Positions 23,812-32,853 are shown, counted from the stretch's first letter. The stretch: 64,000 nucleotides of DNA from Streptosporangium lutulentum (GCF_030811455.1 NZ_JAUSQU010000001.1:6820001-6884000); one strand, 5' to 3'. Translations and numbers: made by a program. The notes: a model not told the origin generated them from the letters alone.

Positions 23812-23855
23812 TTCCCAAGCTGACAGCGCGAGTTCGGTTCCCGTCACCCGATCCA
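23812..23855 (+). repeat. tRNA-Gly 3'-half repeat, att copy 5
   Basis: TTCCCAAGCTGACAGCGCGA then a T-arm with two changes (GTTCGGTTCCCGT) and CACCCGATCCA. Preceded by the type b flank (23700-23811) and followed by AAGGCCCAGGTC...GAGCCTT (23863-23900) and by an integrase stub. It is more diverged than copies 1 and 2. Confidence 0.7.
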
Positions 23856-23936
23856 ATCTTCAAGGCCCAGGTCAGGATGCGAATCCGGACCAGAGCCTTC
23901 GTTGTTTTCGGAGCCGATTCTCACTCGCGTGCCAGA

Positions 23937-24135
23937 TCAGTTGATCTTGACTTCGACAAGAGGCAGATCATCGCCGTCGCCTTCCTTGGACTTGAGCCCT
24001 TTCCTGATGATCTCCCCCAGTGCGTCAGTGATGGCCCGGTCCCGATCCTTGACGGTGTGCAGATAGATCATCGCGGCCTTGGTACTGGAGTGGCCCATCC
24101 GCGCCGTCAGTTCCTTGAGCTGCGAGGTGGGTCGG
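23937..24135 (-). pseudogene. Tyrosine-integrase C-terminal remnant 2
   Basis: Minus-strand translation LKELTARMGHSSTKAAMIYL then HTVKDRDRAITDALGEIIRK and a tail ending DLPLVEVKIN-stop. It includes the box II H-x-x-GH-type motif (MGHSSTKAAMIY) and the catalytic Tyr. Upstream homology ends at 24135, directly against the stop of the kinase gene, which indicates deletion. Layout att - int(3' end) is that of an AICE. Confidence 0.8.
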
Positions 24136-24140
24136 CCGGC

Positions 24141-24791
24141 CTAAAGGCTGGTCGGCGGGGCGACGACCAACTCGGTGTCCGGGTCGTGGTCGATCTGCGG
24201 AGGGCCGGCGACGGTCATGGTGGCTCGGGCCCATGGCTGTTCTCGCAAGATGAACGGCAGTTCCTCCAGCAGCCAGTTCGCCACGTGCTCCAACTGCTCG
24301 AGAGAGTCACCGTCGCGGACGACCAACAAGCGTTCTTGCTCATCGAGGTCACCCTGCATCCACACCGAGGCGTCCAACCACGGGGCAAGCTCCTCACGGA
24401 TGATGCCGGTGCCCTCGACCCAGATGAAGTCGGCGCCGGCGGGGAGGGTGATCGATCCGGGCCGGTCGTGGGCGATCCAGGCATCAGGGCGGAAGTCCAC
24501 CGCCGTACCCCGATGCAGGGGTTGCAGGATGTTCTCGATGAGCACGGCGCCCCAGTCGAAGTAGGCGTGGTTCCAGGCGATGTCGTCGGTGTGCACGATG
24601 GCGGAGTTGGGCACCACCTTGCGTAGCCGTTCGGCCAGGGTCGTCTTGCCGGCGCCGCCCCGGCCGTCGATCGCGATAATCCGCGGACGTCCGGTGACGT
24701 CGGGTGATGCATCGCGCAGTTGCCGGACGGCGTCGAGCACGGTCATCACCCGCCAGCCAGCGGCCTCGGTCTCGCCTGGATGTAGACGCAT
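24141..24791 (-). CDS. P-loop nucleoside/uridine-kinase-like protein
   Basis: I start at ATG 24791 (MRLHPGETEAAGWRVMTVLD); the frame is open to 24950 but without support. Walker A is IDGRGGAGKTTLAERL near residue 40, then VHTDDIAWNHAYFDWG, similar to uridine kinases and AAA-like P-loop kinases of actinobacteria. A later FIWVEGTGIIREELAPWLDA strand fits the same fold. The substrate is unknown. The stop abuts the integrase remnant, so the C-terminal end (TELVVAPPTSL) may be recombined. Confidence 0.65.
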   Translation of the reverse strand: MRLHPGETEAAGWRVMTVLDAVRQLRDASPDVTGRPRIIAIDGRGGAGKTTLAERLRKVVPNSAIVHTDDIAWNHAYFDWGAVLIENILQPLHRGTAVDFRPDAWIAHDRPGSITLPAGADFIWVEGTGIIREELAPWLDASVWMQGDLDEQERLLVVRDGDSLEQLEHVANWLLEELPFILREQPWARATMTVAGPPQIDHDPDTELVVAPPTSL

Positions 24792-25083
24792 CGACACCCT
24801 GTCTCCAGTGGTGAGGCCACGGGTCCGGCCTGCCCGGATGGACCGCCGGTCACCTGACCATATCGACGTTATCGGCAAACCGTTAACGGCGTTCAGACGG
24901 CAGTCCACCCACCGGCGCGACGGTGTGCGTCCTATCCCCAGCACTGGCATTCGAGCGGAGTCGTATCGGACAGTTCCCCGCCAACAAAATCGCCTGAGAA
25001 CCGGTCCAACAGGAACTCTGTCACCGTCATGCCGACCACCCGGTGGACATACCGGATTCCACTACTAGATTGTTCACCGTGGG

Positions 25084-25527
25084 ATGATCTATTTTCCCTA
25101 CGCTTCTGTCATGGACCCCTTTGATCCCATTAATAACTTTGTGCGATCTGTGTCTGAACCCGCCTTCGCATACGCACTCGGACACGCCAGTTTCTTTCTC
25201 TTGACGACTCTGATCGCTTTGCTACTTATCTTCGGCAGCTACTACCTGCGGAATCGTCGCGCAGACGTGCCCAGACCTTTCGCGGCCCGCGCCCTTCGGA
25301 CTTCCTTTTTCGTCCTCGGCTCCATGGTTCTCATCCGAGTCACCTATTTCTCGGTCGTTCACGGAGGAGTCCATGACGTACTTGACATCCAGGTCAAGGC
25401 AGGGATAGGCCTGATGATCGGCGCACTCGTATGCGCGATACTCGAAAAGCGGCCCGAAACAGAACCTGCCTCCGGCGGGGGCGCTCGGCTCCGGGATGAT
25501 CGCCAGGAGCAGGAACCCGGCTCGTAG
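25084..25527 (+). CDS. Small membrane protein, relative of the IS21-split gene
   Basis: 147 aa with three hydrophobic helices (ASFFLLTTLIALLLIFGSYY; FFVLGSMVLIRVTYFSVV; AGIGLMIGALVCAILEK). The spacing of helices and the tail ARLRDDRQEQEPGS match the product of 10161/12684-13028. The tail is encoded by palindromic repeat R4, so both copies recruited repeat DNA as their 3' end. ATG at 25111 is an alternative start. No known family. Position next to a repeat and among element remnants suggests mobile cargo. Confidence 0.6.
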   Translation: MIYFPYASVMDPFDPINNFVRSVSEPAFAYALGHASFFLLTTLIALLLIFGSYYLRNRRADVPRPFAARALRTSFFVLGSMVLIRVTYFSVVHGGVHDVLDIQVKAGIGLMIGALVCAILEKRPETEPASGGGARLRDDRQEQEPGS

Positions 25528-25734
25528 GTGGCTGGGGTGGAACCCGGATCTTCCCGTCTGCCACGTCCCAGGCGAGCCCAACATCTCGACTCCTCCGGAT
25601 CAAGGCCGTCTGTGACCGTTGGCATCCCATGGCCGAAGAACGTCTACCGGTTGACGTACACGCGAAGACGACCTTGATCCTCCGTCTCCGGGCTGTTGCC
25701 CCTCCGGGGTGGGACGAGGCGCACGGGAAGATCC
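25468..25734. repeat. Palindromic repeat copy 4 (R4 + P4)
   Basis: R4 (25468-25515) begins GCCTCCGGCGGGGGCGCTCG. P4 has perfect 12-bp ends (GGATCTTCCCGT 25546-25557; complement 25723-25734) and an inner pair GGATCAAGGCCGTCT / AGACGACCTTGATCC. It is highly similar to copy 3 along ~185 bp. A type b flank (25766-25870) follows, but no tRNA core. Confidence 0.7.
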
Positions 25735-25885
25735 GGCGAGCGGGATGCGTGCGTCCGCACGGAGATCTCAGGCCGTGCCACTCGCGTGCCCGTAAGGCCG
25801 GGGAACAAGGGGGAATCACAGGAACTCACAAACCGCCTCTCACCTGCACCGCAGCAGGTCAGGGAGCCGCGTACCGAACTGGTGG

Positions 25886-26053
25886 TCACGCATGGAGCAG
25901 GATGTGCTGATCAAGTGCGTCGCAGCAGACATCGAATCCACTGCGCCGGGGGCATTCGACCTCCCTGGACCGCGGACAGTAGTAGATGTCCGCGCAGCCG
26001 CAATCAAAGAACTCGGGCAGGGGGTCGGGAAGACCGTTCATGATCATGGACAT
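25886..26053 (-). CDS. Small Cys-rich protein, 55 aa
   Basis: ATG at 26053 gives MSMIMNGLPDPLPEFFDCGC followed by ADIYYCPRSREVECPRRSGF and DVCCDALDQHILLHA. The cysteine pattern CxC...C...C...CC could hold a zinc or disulfides. I recall similar short actinobacterial proteins with FDVCCD, but no function. Support is the amino acid pattern only; it may be a remnant. Confidence 0.4.
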   Translation of the reverse strand: MSMIMNGLPDPLPEFFDCGCADIYYCPRSREVECPRRSGFDVCCDALDQHILLHA

Positions 26054-26159
26054 GTGCCGAGGATCCCCTGTTACGAGGTAGAGCCGAGGCGACCGCCGGG
26101 CCATTGGCGGGCCGTTGACCAGGATGACGAGGGGTCGACCACGGTCACTCACGACCGGG

Positions 26160-28132
26160 TGTCAATGTGAGGTCTCGGGACATGCTTAACCGGTCGTTCT
26201 CAGGACACGCTTGACGATTGCGCGGCACCATGTTCACCCGGAATGGTGGTCGGATCGAACTCCGCACGGGTGGCGATCGTGGATCAACAGGCGTTGGTGG
26301 AGTACCGGTATCGAGCGGTGCGCGAGGTGCTGGCCGGTTCGCCGATCGGGGAGGTTGCGGCCCGGTACGGGACCTCACGCCAATCGGTGCACACCTGGCG
26401 GCAGCGCTTTCAGCAGGAAGGCATGCCCGGGCTGGCCGACCGCTCGCGGCGGCCCCGCACCAGTCCGACCCGGCTGTCGGCCGAGATCGAGGCGCTGATC
26501 TGTGAGATGCGGCGCCGGCATCCGCGCTGGGGCGCCCAGCGGATTGCACACGAGCTCGGCGCATGCGATCTGGAGCGGGTGCCGGGCCAGGCCACGGTGC
26601 ACCGGGTGCTGGCCCGGAACGGGCTCGTCACCGCCCAGCAGCAAGAGCACAAGCGCACCTGGCGGCGCTGGCAGCGTGAGGCGCCGATGCAGCTGTGGCA
26701 GCTTGACCTGGTCGGTGGGGTGCCGCTGGCCGATGGCCGGGAATGCAAGCTGGTCACCGGCATCGACGACCACTCCCGGTTCGTGGTGATCGCCGCCGTG
26801 GTGGCGGTCCCGTCCGGGCGCGCGGTGTGTGCGGCGTTCACCGCGGCGATGCGCCGCTACGGCGTTCCGTTCGAGGTGCTCAGCGACAACGGTAAGCAAT
26901 TCACCGGCCAGCACATCCGCCCGCAGCCGGTCGAGGTGCTGTTCGAACGGGTGTGCCGGGAAAACGGCATCATGCAGCGGCTGACCAAACCCCGCTCGCC
27001 GACCACCACCGGCAAGATCGAGCGGTTCCACAAGACCCTGCGCCAGGAACTGCTCGACCACGTGGCACCGTTTGAATCACCGGACGCAGCCCAGGAGGCC
27101 ATCGATGCCTGGGTGCACACCTACAACCACGCCCGGCCGCACCAGGCGCTGAACATGGCCACCCCGGCAAGCGTGTTCCGTCCGCACGGACCCACCCGCG
27201 ACGACGCCTTGTCCGCCGCCTCTGCTGAACCCCACCCCGAGCCGACGCCGGCACCGCAGCCGATGATGATCGAGGTCGCCGAGCCGCCCGTTGCGCCATC
27301 ACCGGCCGCGGCGGTGGAGTTCGACATCCGCGTCCCGCCCAGCGGGGAACTCAGCCTGGTGCCCGGCAAACAGCGCGTCGGGGTGAGCCAGGGCCTGGCC
27401 GGTCGAACCCTGACCATCTGGGCGGATCTGCGCAGCATCCACCTGCTGTTGGAGGGGCATCTGGTGCGCACCGTCGCCTCCCGGCTGCTGCCCGAGGATC
27501 TGGCCTACCTGGCCATGCGCGGTGCCCGCCCGGCCGGAGCCGAACCCGCCACGGCGGCACTGCCGCGCCTCAACGGTCGGCCGGTGCTGGCGGCGGGCCA
27601 GGCGGTGGAGGTGGATCGCAAGGTCCACCGCGATGGCCATGTCCTGATCGCCGGCATCAAGTGCCAGGTCGCCTTCGCGCTGGCCGGACGCTCGGTCACG
27701 CTGCGGCTGGACGGTCACCTGATGCATGCCATCGCCGATGGCGCTCTGGTCGGCACGTGGCCCTGCCCGATCAGCACCGACCGGCTGACCAGCCTTGCTG
27801 GAGCGCGAGCGGCGTCAGCGCCGCTGCCGCCGCCTCCGCTACCGGCAGGGTCAATCCGAGCGCAGCGGCGTGTCCACGCCAGCGGCCGGATCATGGTCGC
27901 GAAACAGGCCATCAAGCTCGGGTCGCGTCACGCTGGCAAGCTCGTCACCGTCGTCATCGAAGACACTCATTTCCGGATCCTGCACGGTGAGGAAGAGATC
28001 GCCGTCAGGCCGCGCAAGGACCTCACGCCCATCACCCGGCTCTATGTCCGTGGCGTGAACACCCAGCCGAGCTGACGTCAACCATGTCCTGAAACCAAAG
28101 CGTCAAGGATGTCCTGAGACCTCACATCGACA
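26160..28132 (+). mobile_element. IS481-like element inserted in an att flank
   Basis: Ends TGTCAATGTGAGGTCTCGGG (26160) and, on the complement of 28132, TGTCGATGTGAGGTCTCAGG. Flanked by CCGGG on both sides (26155-26159; 28133-28137), likely a 5-bp duplication. Rejoining the flanks restores ...CACGACCGGG-CCGACACCCAGG, matching the type a repeat at 14000. 1973 bp, one transposase gene. Confidence 0.85.
26243..28075 (+). CDS. IS481-type transposase with long C-terminal extension
   Basis: A 610-aa protein. Residues ~15-90 form a helix-turn-helix (EVAARYGTSRQSVHTWRQRF). The DDE core has MQLWQLDLVGGVPLADG (Asp), VLSDNGKQFTGQHI (Asp) and SPTTTGKIERFHKTLRQELL (Glu), ending near HARPHQALNMATPASVF (~310). 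The remaining ~300 residues hold two or three similar beta-like units (LVPGKQRVGVSQGLAGRTLT; LAAGQAVEVDRKVHRDGHVL; RVHASGRIMVAKQAIKLGSR). IS481 enzymes often end soon after the core, so this tail is unusual. Start could also be a little downstream. Confidence 0.85.
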   Translation: MVVGSNSARVAIVDQQALVEYRYRAVREVLAGSPIGEVAARYGTSRQSVHTWRQRFQQEGMPGLADRSRRPRTSPTRLSAEIEALICEMRRRHPRWGAQRIAHELGACDLERVPGQATVHRVLARNGLVTAQQQEHKRTWRRWQREAPMQLWQLDLVGGVPLADGRECKLVTGIDDHSRFVVIAAVVAVPSGRAVCAAFTAAMRRYGVPFEVLSDNGKQFTGQHIRPQPVEVLFERVCRENGIMQRLTKPRSPTTTGKIERFHKTLRQELLDHVAPFESPDAAQEAIDAWVHTYNHARPHQALNMATPASVFRPHGPTRDDALSAASAEPHPEPTPAPQPMMIEVAEPPVAPSPAAAVEFDIRVPPSGELSLVPGKQRVGVSQGLAGRTLTIWADLRSIHLLLEGHLVRTVASRLLPEDLAYLAMRGARPAGAEPATAALPRLNGRPVLAAGQAVEVDRKVHRDGHVLIAGIKCQVAFALAGRSVTLRLDGHLMHAIADGALVGTWPCPISTDRLTSLAGARAASAPLPPPPLPAGSIRAQRRVHASGRIMVAKQAIKLGSRHAGKLVTVVIEDTHFRILHGEEEIAVRPRKDLTPITRLYVRGVNTQPS

Positions 28133-28181
28133 CCGGGCCGACACCCAGGCCAGCCGCCCTACGAGGCGTGATCGATGTACG

Positions 28182-28224
28182 TCCCAAGCTGACAGCGCGG
28201 GTTCGATTCCCGTCACCCGCTCCA
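28182..28224 (+). repeat. tRNA-Gly 3'-half repeat, att copy 6 (left side of catabolic island)
   Basis: Same core as copy 2, including the upstream segment CAGCCGCCCTACGAGGCGTG shared by both. The hairpin AAGGCCCCGATC...GGGCCTT follows (28231-28270), then TTGATCTTGCCCTCGACAAG, which corresponds to the 3' end of integrase remnant 2. With copy 7 at 48735 it brackets the 20-kb catabolic region in direct orientation. Confidence 0.75.
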
Positions 28225-28316
28225 CACTCGAAGGCCCCGATCAGGATGTACATCCCGACCTGGGCCTTCGTTGTTTTCGGAGCCGATTCTCACTCACGTG
28301 CCAGGCTCATACCACA

Positions 28317-29180
28317 TCAATTGATCTTGCCCTCGACAAGGGGCGGATCATCTCCGTCGGCGTCTTTCGAAGGTTCAGCGTCTTTCGGAGGTTCGCCGTT
28401 CGGTACGGGCTCGGCTGCGGGGCGGTCGTAGATCCCGACGGCCCACTCGCCTGGTTGTTCGCCGACCTCGGCCGTCAGACGTTCGCGCACTTCGGGGCTC
28501 CCCAGCGCGCTGGACTGGGCCCTCTCGTCACACCCTTTCGACTCCAGGATCGGTTTGCAGCCCGTGACGGCTTTCGCCACCTCTCTGACCGGGGCGTCCG
28601 CCGGAAAGACCCAGACCTGCAGGGACTGCGGACGCTTCAGCCAGTTGGAGGGCGCCGAAAGCCGGTCGTGGTGTCCGCCCACCGAACCGTCGCACCGTCC
28701 GATCGCACCGCCCGATTCGCCACCCTTGAGCTGATGTGAGATGACAACCCAAGCTCGAGGATCGTCGCAGACCACCTTGTACCCGGTGAAGAAACTGCTC
28801 GGAGTGAAGGTCACCGTCCGGGCGACACCCTCTGTCTCGAACCGCTGGGAGTGGATGAGGGAGAGATCAAATTTATTGGCTCCCAACACCACGGGAAACG
28901 TTTCGGGGAGCTTCGGTCCGGGATCCACCCGGGCCGAGTCCACAGGACGTTGGGCGACCATCGTCTCGACCACCCCGGATGGCCCGGTCAGCAGGCCGCT
29001 CACCGGTCCGACGGCGATAACGGCGAAGGCCACCGCTGCCCCGGCCGTCACCGCCCGCCGAATACGGCGCGTGCGGTGGCCCCGCTTTACGATCGCGTCG
29101 AGATGAACGGACGGTCCGTGGGCCCGTTCCCGGCCCTGCTCGGTCAGGAGCTTTCGCAGATCACCCTCGGTGTGCCTCAT
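28317..29180 (-). CDS. Membrane protein, partner of the adjacent ECF sigma factor
   Basis: ATG at 29180 (MRHTEGDLRKLLTEQGRERA) lies 2 bp after the sigma-factor stop, so the two are one operon. Residues ~45-65 are a single membrane helix (AVTAGAAVAFAVIAVGPVSG), with an extracellular domain after it. Proteins of this shape often act as anti-sigma factors or co-regulated envelope proteins; the N-terminal cytosolic part is short. The last ~13 residues (DADGDDPPLVEGKIN) match the end of integrase remnant 2 (DGDDLPLVEVKIN), so the 3' end was probably replaced when an element integrated. Confidence 0.65.
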   Translation of the reverse strand: MRHTEGDLRKLLTEQGRERAHGPSVHLDAIVKRGHRTRRIRRAVTAGAAVAFAVIAVGPVSGLLTGPSGVVETMVAQRPVDSARVDPGPKLPETFPVVLGANKFDLSLIHSQRFETEGVARTVTFTPSSFFTGYKVVCDDPRAWVVISHQLKGGESGGAIGRCDGSVGGHHDRLSAPSNWLKRPQSLQVWVFPADAPVREVAKAVTGCKPILESKGCDERAQSSALGSPEVRERLTAEVGEQPGEWAVGIYDRPAAEPVPNGEPPKDAEPSKDADGDDPPLVEGKIN

Positions 29181-29182
29181 CG

Positions 29183-29677
29183 CTAAACCCTCTCCAGCTT
29201 CATGGTCTGCATGTCCGGATCGACTCGAAGACGGGTGAGGGCCCGGCTGAGCTGACGCTTCACCGCCCCCAGTGAGCACCCAACGATGTCCGCGACCTGG
29301 GCGAGCGTCCGTCCCTCGAAGTAGTGCAGAACGATCACCGCACGTTGGCGCGGGGAAAGTGTGCCGATCGCGCTCCACAACACGGCCTGATCGTCTACCT
29401 CGGCGGCCGTGTCGCGTGGATCGGCCGTCTCAGGGATACTCGCGGCCGGCACCTCCCCGCGCCAGCGCCTTCGCCACCATGAGGCGTGGGTGTTCACGAT
29501 GATCCGATAGACGTATGGGTCGGGGTTGCCCTCGACCCGCCGCCAGGCAAGCCAGGCTTTCGACAGTGCGGTCTGCACTAAATCCTCGGCTGTGCCCCAA
29601 TCCTGGGTGAGGAGATATGCCATCCGACACAGCCGTAAGCGCCGGTGCGCCACATACTCGGCGAATCCGTCGTCCAT
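29183..29677 (-). CDS. SigE-type RNA polymerase sigma factor
   Basis: 164 aa with ECF regions: region 2 (YLLTQDWGTAEDLVQTALSK, DPYVYRIIVNTHASWWRRRW) and region 4 (AIGTLSPRQRAVIVLHYFEG, then DIVGCSLGAVKRQLSRALTR). Typical of the SigE-family factors of actinomycetes. It is the first gene of a two-gene operon with the membrane protein downstream, which may control it. Its targets and signal are not visible. Upstream 29678-30104 holds no convincing gene. Confidence 0.85.
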   Translation of the reverse strand: MDDGFAEYVAHRRLRLCRMAYLLTQDWGTAEDLVQTALSKAWLAWRRVEGNPDPYVYRIIVNTHASWWRRRWRGEVPAASIPETADPRDTAAEVDDQAVLWSAIGTLSPRQRAVIVLHYFEGRTLAQVADIVGCSLGAVKRQLSRALTRLRVDPDMQTMKLERV

Positions 29678-30104
29678 CCATCATCTCCGTTTCGTTGTTC
29701 CCGGCGATGACTACCGTCCGGGGGACGCATTCGGATGACAGGTGTCCCGTACCAAGATGACCCATGGGAAAAGGAGGAGGAGAGAAGCGCGATGGGGCTC
29801 CGCCTCAGACCCCGGCCGACCGTCGGCCGTCATCCGGGGTAAGGGGGAACCGGTCGGGAGGACTTCCTCTGCCGGAGCCGGCTCTTTCTCTCGCGGTTCG
29901 CGCACCGCGTCTTCCAAGGTTTCCCGAACATCGAGATAACCCATCGTGCCGGGCAGCTCAAAAAGACGGTGAGGACGGCCTCCAGGAGGAAGAGCCACCG
30001 TCAAACGCCCGCCACGTGCGGACTGCGTCCGTCTTTGATCGTCGGTATTCGCGGCGAGGCCGGAGCGGGCGTCGATGACGGCGGCCCGCCGTTCACAGCG
30101 GCAG
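29678..30104. other. Intergenic region without clear gene
   Basis: About 430 bp between the sigma factor and the DUF1697 gene. Open frames here lack ribosome binding sites and family signatures. The sigma-factor promoter is presumably within 29680-29760, but I could not identify a secure -35/-10 pair. Confidence 0.35.
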
Positions 30105-30665
30105 TCAGGCGGGCTGGGCCTGGGTCAGCTCCACCAGCTTGGTGACGGTGTTCCAGTTGCGGCTGGTGGCGATGACACCATTGGCAGGCACGGATCTCGT
30201 CAGGGCTTCCGCGAGCTTGGAGCGGCCCAGGCCGTCCGGAGCGTAGAGGTAGAGCGCACGGTCGCCGAGCCGGAACTCTTCGGGGAGGTACCTCGCCGCG
30301 TCGAAGGACGCCAAGCGCGACGCGGCGACCGGCTCGGAGAAGTACGTGACGTGCAGTTGCTTACCTTCAAGCGAAGCCGCAGGAAACGGGCAGGTGTCGA
30401 CCACCGCCTTCAGATACGCGTGATCACGCACCAGGACGTCGACGCCGAAACCGAAGTGCTTCTCGATGGCCTGCTCCAGCTGCGCCGCGAGCGCCTGCTC
30501 ATCGCCCAGGGCACTGGTGAAGACGGCATTGCCGCTCTGCAGATAGGTGCGTACGTCGCCGTGGCCGAGCTCGGTGAGCAGCGCTCGCAGTTCGGCCATC
30601 GGGACCTTCTTGTGGCCGCTCACGTTGATGCCCCGAAGGAGCGCCGCGTACGCCTTCGTCGTCAT
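30105..30665 (-). CDS. DUF1697 family protein
   Basis: 186 aa from MTTKAYAALLRGINVSGHKK, which with PMAELRALLTELG and VRTYLQSGNAVFTS is the signature of DUF1697. A two-residue longer start at 30671 is possible. The family is widespread in bacteria, cytosolic and of unknown biochemical role. Length and both halves (RSVPANGVIATSRNWNTVTK) are complete. It stands alone, with no operon partner. The 263 bp to the next gene contain nothing I can support. Confidence 0.85.
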   Translation of the reverse strand: MTTKAYAALLRGINVSGHKKVPMAELRALLTELGHGDVRTYLQSGNAVFTSALGDEQALAAQLEQAIEKHFGFGVDVLVRDHAYLKAVVDTCPFPAASLEGKQLHVTYFSEPVAASRLASFDAARYLPEEFRLGDRALYLYAPDGLGRSKLAEALTRSVPANGVIATSRNWNTVTKLVELTQAQPA

Positions 30666-30928
30666 CCCCACACATTACTGGTGATCAAAGGTTGGCGTTG
30701 TCCGGAAAACTCCTGTTCTCCGAGACCGGAGTCATGATCACAGGTGATGTCGAGCTTTCGGGTTCGGCACTGCGACGAACACCCGTCCGGCACCGTTCGG
30801 GGTCGGACGGTAAGCCCTCGACCGTGGCCGGGATGGTCCCGATGAGGAAGAGGTCCTGGTAGCCCCCAGCTCAGAGGTCCGGTGAACCCGAGTGGTCACC
30901 GTACCGGACAACGCGACCGCGAGACGCC

Positions 30929-32371
30929 CTAGTGCGGATCGACCGGTGTCAGGACACCCGCGTTGGCCTCGATCAGCGCGCCGGCGTCGAGCAGCGCGGA
31001 CTCGTCGAATCGTCGGGCCAGCAACTGCACCCCGACCGGCAGGCCGTCGGCGACTCCGGTCGGTACGGACAGCGCCGGAAAGCCGAGTACGGGAATCGCC
31101 ATCATCGAATACTGGATCGCCGCGAGCTCGCACATGCTTTCAGGCGTGACGATGTCCCGGTCCCATTCGAATGCCTGTTCGGCAGAGGTCGGCATGAGGA
31201 TGATCGGATAATCCTCGAGGAACTGTTGCAACTGGCTGATGAGCGTGCCACGCCGGGCCCAAGCGGCGAGGCACTCGTCGAGTGTCGGCTCGGCGCCCCA
31301 CCATTGCTCGGCGACCGCATAGCAGTGCGCGACGATTCGCTGCAGTCCGATGTCACCGACCTGGCCGACCAGCGGCAGCATCGGACGGAAGTCCTGCATG
31401 CAAAGCAGGTACCAGAGCCGGTAGGCCTCCTCGAGCAGAGGCAGTTCGATCTCTTCGACCTCGTAGCCCGCGGCCGCCAGCCAGCCGGCGGCCGAGTCGA
31501 CGGCGTCGTCCACCGCTTGGATGTTCGTGCTGACGCCGTTACGGCGAAGCACGCCGACCCTGCGCGGTTGACGTGCCGGCGAAGGGGACGGGACGGTGTG
31601 AAGCGAGAGGGGATCGCGAGGATCGAAGGACGACATCGCGTCGAGGGCGAGCCGTACGTCCTCGACGGTGCGGGCCAGCGGGCCTTGGACCGCCATGAGC
31701 TGCATGGACAGCGAGTCGTCGACGTCGGGCGGCACCATGCGTCCCGGAACGCGGCCTACCGTCGGGCGCAGGCCGACCACCCCACACGCATAGGCGGGAT
31801 ACCGGAGCGAGCCCCCGATGTCGTTCCCCTGGGCGATGGGAACCATGCCGCTCGCGACAGCGGCCGCCGCTCCTCCGCTGGAGCCGCCGGGCGTCCTGGT
31901 GGAGTCCCACGGGTTGGAGGTCCGGCCGAACAGGTCGTTCTCCGTGAACCAGCGATAGGAGAGAGTGGGCGCGTTGCTGCGTCCGACGAAGATGCCTCCC
32001 GCGCTGCGCAGAAGCCGGGCTTGCGGGCTGTCGTCGGTCGCGATCGCGTCGGCGAAAGCCACGACGCCGTTGCTGGTCGCGAAGCCTTCCTGGTCACTGT
32101 TGATCTTTAGTGAGGTCGGCACTCCGTGTAGCGGCCCGAGGGCCATGCCGGCCGCCACCATGTCATCGGCTACCTGGGCGGCCTCGACCGCCTCATCGAA
32201 GGACAGGTCCACGAGCGCGTTGATCCGTGGATTCACCTCGCCGATGCGCTTGACGCAGTTGTCGAGGACTTCGCGGGCCGACACCTCTTTGGCTCTGATC
32301 GCCCGTGCCAGATGGGTGGCCGACCAGCGCCAGAACTCGTCAGACGTCGGTAGATGCGGATCGGGTCGCAT
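30929..32371 (-). CDS. Amidase-signature family hydrolase
   Basis: 480 aa. The Ser-cisSer-Lys triad is present: Lys in [15 protein letters not shown] (~93), cis-Ser in [18 protein letters not shown] (~168) and nucleophile Ser in [16 protein letters not shown] (~192). It hydrolyses amide or related bonds, probably in the cytosol as no signal peptide is seen. Its promoter candidate (32825-32853, minus strand) shares the operator of the 3-hydroxyanthranilate genes, so it likely releases or trims the aromatic substrate of this pathway; the substrate itself is not determinable. The leader would be ~450 nt, unusually long. Confidence 0.85.
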   Translation of the reverse strand: MRPDPHLPTSDEFWRWSATHLARAIRAKEVSAREVLDNCVKRIGEVNPRINALVDLSFDEAVEAAQVADDMVAAGMALGPLHGVPTSLKINSDQEGFATSNGVVAFADAIATDDSPQARLLRSAGGIFVGRSNAPTLSYRWFTENDLFGRTSNPWDSTRTPGGSSGGAAAAVASGMVPIAQGNDIGGSLRYPAYACGVVGLRPTVGRVPGRMVPPDVDDSLSMQLMAVQGPLARTVEDVRLALDAMSSFDPRDPLSLHTVPSPSPARQPRRVGVLRRNGVSTNIQAVDDAVDSAAGWLAAAGYEVEEIELPLLEEAYRLWYLLCMQDFRPMLPLVGQVGDIGLQRIVAHCYAVAEQWWGAEPTLDECLAAWARRGTLISQLQQFLEDYPIILMPTSAEQAFEWDRDIVTPESMCELAAIQYSMMAIPVLGFPALSVPTGVADGLPVGVQLLARRFDESALLDAGALIEANAGVLTPVDPH

Positions 32372-32824
32372 ATCGTGCCCTTTCGTGTGCAGGCTGAGCG
32401 TGGACGGAAAGATCGGGCTTTATCTCGGCAGCTGAGCGCGTTCGTCTGCGCGCCCGAGGCGCCGCCCACGCTGAAAAGGGAACGGACGTCCTGATCAGCT
32501 TGGTCAGGACAAGCCGCCGCGCCGCAGGATGCCATCCACCCGAGAGACTCGAGGGAGTCGAGTGGGGAGCCGAGCGCCGCGACGAACTGATTCGTCAGGT
32601 CGCGCCGACGGTCGAGCGGTCGCCGGCCGGGCTCGCCCTCTTGAGGGATCCGCACGGCTTGCGCGGCATGGATGCCGTCGACGGGACGCGGGTTGAACCG
32701 GCTCTGAACCGACTGGATCGCCACTCCGGACAGTCGCGCATGCGCCAATGCCTCCGTACCCGTACCGGGGCCACCACCGTCTGAGCGTGCGGCGGCACGA
32801 GGGCGATGACCGACTACCGCAGCG

Positions 32825-32853
32825 ACCATATTCATTATATTCAAAATGGTCAA
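32825..32853 (-). promoter_or_regulatory. Island promoter/operator A (toward amidase)
   Basis: Minus strand: TTGACC (32848-32853), 17-bp spacer, TATGGT (32825-32830), with the core TATAATGAATA overlapping the -10. It shares sequence and spacing with sites B, C and D. Transcription would run left to the amidase, ~450 nt away; the intervening stretch has no convincing gene. Confidence 0.65.

Noticed and set aside
12967-25734. CRISPR array
   Set aside because: Repeats are few, long, unevenly spaced by kilobases and palindromic; no cas genes occur in the window.
13348-28224. Functional tRNA-Gly genes at the CCA-ending repeats
   Set aside because: Only the 3' half is present at each copy; there is no matching D-arm or 5' acceptor strand (GCGGGTG) upstream.
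32233-32853. Gene between promoter A and the amidase
   Set aside because: The frame overlaps the amidase start, spans the promoter and has no recognisable protein features; better explained as a long leader.
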